Shown: positions 4,795-6,028 of the stretch, in pieces | Numbering within the stretch: the stretch's first letter is position 1 | Layout of the letters: every line of letters begins with the position of its first letter | Source of the DNA: JAAYZQ01 sp034428935 | Lineage (GTDB): Bacteria > Chloroflexota > Anaerolineae > JAAYZQ01 | Reading direction: 5' to 3' | DNA length: 6,028 nucleotides | NCBI GenBank assembly: GCA_034428935.1 | Contig: DAOUHB010000183.1 | Span: 1-6,028, forward strand | Notes under the pieces: generated by a model | Seen by the model: only the letters and a program-made list of their open reading frames with translations | What the model was told of the DNA's origin: nothing | Database searches by the model: none | Program-made: the position numbers and the translations under genes

Positions 4795-5778
4795 ATGACG
4801 CTATCGAGACACGAGTTGATGAGCCGCGTCCTGAGTCTGTATTATGTCGAACAGATGACACAAGCCAAGGTCGCCAAGAAGCTTGGCCTGTCCACCGCCA
4901 AGGTCAACCGGCTACTGCAGCAGGCGCGGCGGCAGGGTATGGTCGAGATCACGATCCGCACCCCCTTCCAGCATCTCTTTGAGCTGGAGCACCGCCTGCG
5001 AGCGATCTTTGGCATCCCGGAGGCAGTGGTCATCCCTCGCGTTGGCGAAGATGTCAGCGCCTTTGTCTACACCCTGGGACAGGCAGGAGCGAGCTACCTG
5101 CTGGATCACCTGCACGACGGCGACATCATAGGCATCGGGGGTGGAGCGGGCGTCTATTCGGTCGTCCAGGCATTGGAACCTTCGCGCAGTTACGACGTGC
5201 GGGTGGCCCCTGTCCTGGGCGCGGTTCAGGGACGCGTGACGACGGACGTCAATTACCTGGCCGTTGAATTGGCGGAGCGACTTGGCGGCAAGGCGTATCA
5301 GCTCCACGCGCCGGCCTTTGTGGATACAGGCGAGCAGCGCGACGTGCTCCTTTCCATGGGGCCCATCAAAGAGATCCTGGACATCGCCCGGCGGGCCAAC
5401 GTCGCCCTCGTGGGCGTGGGCACCGTGGAGGCCGAGCGCTCGCGATTCGTGGAGTTTAGCGCGCTGTCGGCCGAGGAAATGCGCCAGATTGCCGAATTGC
5501 ACGGTGGGGTCGGCGAGATCGGGGCGCACATCTATGACATGGAGGGGCGCACGTGCGCCAGCAAGTATGCCGATCGAGTGATTGGTCTGACGCTCCACGA
5601 GCTAAAGCAGATCCCGCACGTCATCGGCGTTGCCGCGACCGAGTCCAAGGCCATGCCCCTTTATGGGGCGCTGCGCGGCGGCTATCTGCACACCCTCATT
5701 ACCGATGAGGCCGCTGCCAACGGCGTACTCCGGCTCTTCGAGCAGCATTTCCACGGGTACAGCGAAGAACCGAGCTAG
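4795..5778 (+). CDS. SorC/DeoR-type sugar-responsive transcriptional regulator
   Basis: This 327-residue DNA-binding regulator has the normal SorC-family length (about 310-340). Residues about 8-55 form the N-terminal helix-turn-helix. The run LYYVEQMTQAKVAKKLGLS followed by TAKVNRLLQQARRQGMVEI is characteristic of the family. The rest is the SorC sugar-binding domain: GDIIGIGGGAGVYSVVQAL (109-127) is the phosphate/sugar loop region, VALVGVGT is at 203-210, GEIGAHIYDMEG is at 240-251, and VIGVAATESKA...ALRGGYLHTLITDEA is at about 277-306. Family members bind phosphorylated sugars and act as oligomers, either repressing or activating nearby uptake genes. The adjacent importer is therefore the likely target. 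The start at 4795 has AAGGA upstream and leaves only a short lead before the helix-turn-helix. An overlapping ATG at 4788 is in another frame. The gene is 250 nt downstream of the ATPase and has its own predicted promoter. Confidence 0.92.
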   Translation: MTLSRHELMSRVLSLYYVEQMTQAKVAKKLGLSTAKVNRLLQQARRQGMVEITIRTPFQHLFELEHRLRAIFGIPEAVVIPRVGEDVSAFVYTLGQAGASYLLDHLHDGDIIGIGGGAGVYSVVQALEPSRSYDVRVAPVLGAVQGRVTTDVNYLAVELAERLGGKAYQLHAPAFVDTGEQRDVLLSMGPIKEILDIARRANVALVGVGTVEAERSRFVEFSALSAEEMRQIAELHGGVGEIGAHIYDMEGRTCASKYADRVIGLTLHELKQIPHVIGVAATESKAMPLYGALRGGYLHTLITDEAAANGVLRLFEQHFHGYSEEPS

Positions 5779-5823
5779 GCATGCCGCGCATCCACCCGCA
5801 GGCCCTGGCACTGAGAGGATAGC

Positions 5824-6028
5824 ATGACCGCGACACCCTTTGCCCGGCTGGCCGAACTGGGCGAGCAGTTGGAGGCGACGAGCAAGCGGGGCGAGCTGGC
5901 GGCGCTGCTGGCAGCCTTCCTGCGAGAGCTGGCGCCCGAAGAGGTGCCACCCGCGGTGCGCCTGACCATCGGCCACGTCTTTCCCGAGTGGGACGAGCGG
6001 ACGCTGAACGTGAGCTGGAAGGCCCTCA
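5824..6028 (+). CDS. ATP-dependent DNA ligase, N-terminal part (cut by window end)
   Basis: An open frame of 68 codons starts at ATG 5824, with GAGAGG (5813-5818) 5 nt upstream, and reaches the window end without a stop. The peptide has an amphipathic helical start (FARLAELGEQLEATSKRGEL, residues 6-25) and then IGHVFPEWDERTLNVSWKAL (49-68). This matches the N-terminal DNA-binding domain of archaeal/actinobacterial-type ATP-dependent DNA ligases, where the pattern is G-x-V/I-F-P-x-W/Y-(D/E)...-L-x-(V/I)-(S/G)-x-K-x-L. The catalytic lysine motif and OB domain would lie beyond the window. The gene begins 45 nt after the regulator stop with no visible terminator between them, so read-through transcription is possible although the functions are unrelated. 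Alternative: another helical N-terminal domain with a chance match. Confidence 0.75.
   Translation, partial: MTATPFARLAELGEQLEATSKRGELAALLAAFLRELAPEEVPPAVRLTIGHVFPEWDERTLNVSWKAL

Noticed and set aside
1..6028. CRISPR arrays, insertion sequences, tRNA or rRNA genes, phage genes
   Set aside because: No regularly spaced repeats, transposase motifs, terminal inverted repeats or structured RNA gene sequences were seen on either strand.

Overview
The window is GC-rich bacterial DNA carrying a carbohydrate (CUT2/ribose-type) ABC importer with its own SorC-family regulator. In order on the + strand it holds a membrane permease, a lipoprotein substrate-binding protein, a double-domain ATPase, the regulator, and the first 68 codons of an ATP-dependent DNA ligase. 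The long Pro/Thr/Ala/Glu-rich spacer after the lipoprotein cysteine, the high GC content and the presence of an ATP-dependent ligase suggest a Chloroflexota bacterium (Anaerolineae/Caldilineae-like). That assignment is an inference from style, not from a marker gene.

Left edge (1-635): a divergent minus-strand gene appears to start at 78 and run off the window. It is served by a good sigma-70-type promoter at 145-117. The stretch up to about 495 holds no credible gene. At 496-565 lies the likely operon promoter (TTGACA, 17 nt, TACATT), with one dyad upstream and another over its -35 box.

Transporter (636-4544): permease, binding protein and ATPase follow one another on one strand. The gaps are unusually long (189 and 174 nt) and contain RNA or DNA structure: an orphan perfect Shine-Dalgarno sequence with a possible 20-codon mini-ORF, a perfect 16-bp palindrome just before the binding-protein gene, and a perfect 15-bp hairpin just after it. 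The hairpin is placed to keep binding-protein mRNA more abundant than the ATPase message. The binding protein captures the sugar outside the membrane, the permease (presumably a homodimer) carries it, and the ATPase drives import.

Regulator and right edge (4545-6028): the SorC-type regulator has its own predicted extended -10 promoter (4591-4619) overlapped by short inverted repeats, and a 7-bp GC hairpin directly before its ribosome binding site. It probably senses a phosphorylated sugar and controls the transporter. No kinase, isomerase or other catabolic gene is in view, so the substrate cannot be fixed. The binding protein looks most like the clade containing the Thermotoga glucose-binding protein. 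The DNA ligase that follows 45 nt later is functionally unrelated and is cut by the window end.

Overall this is a recognisable sugar-uptake locus, not a new system. The points worth a second look are the regulatory structures in the gaps.
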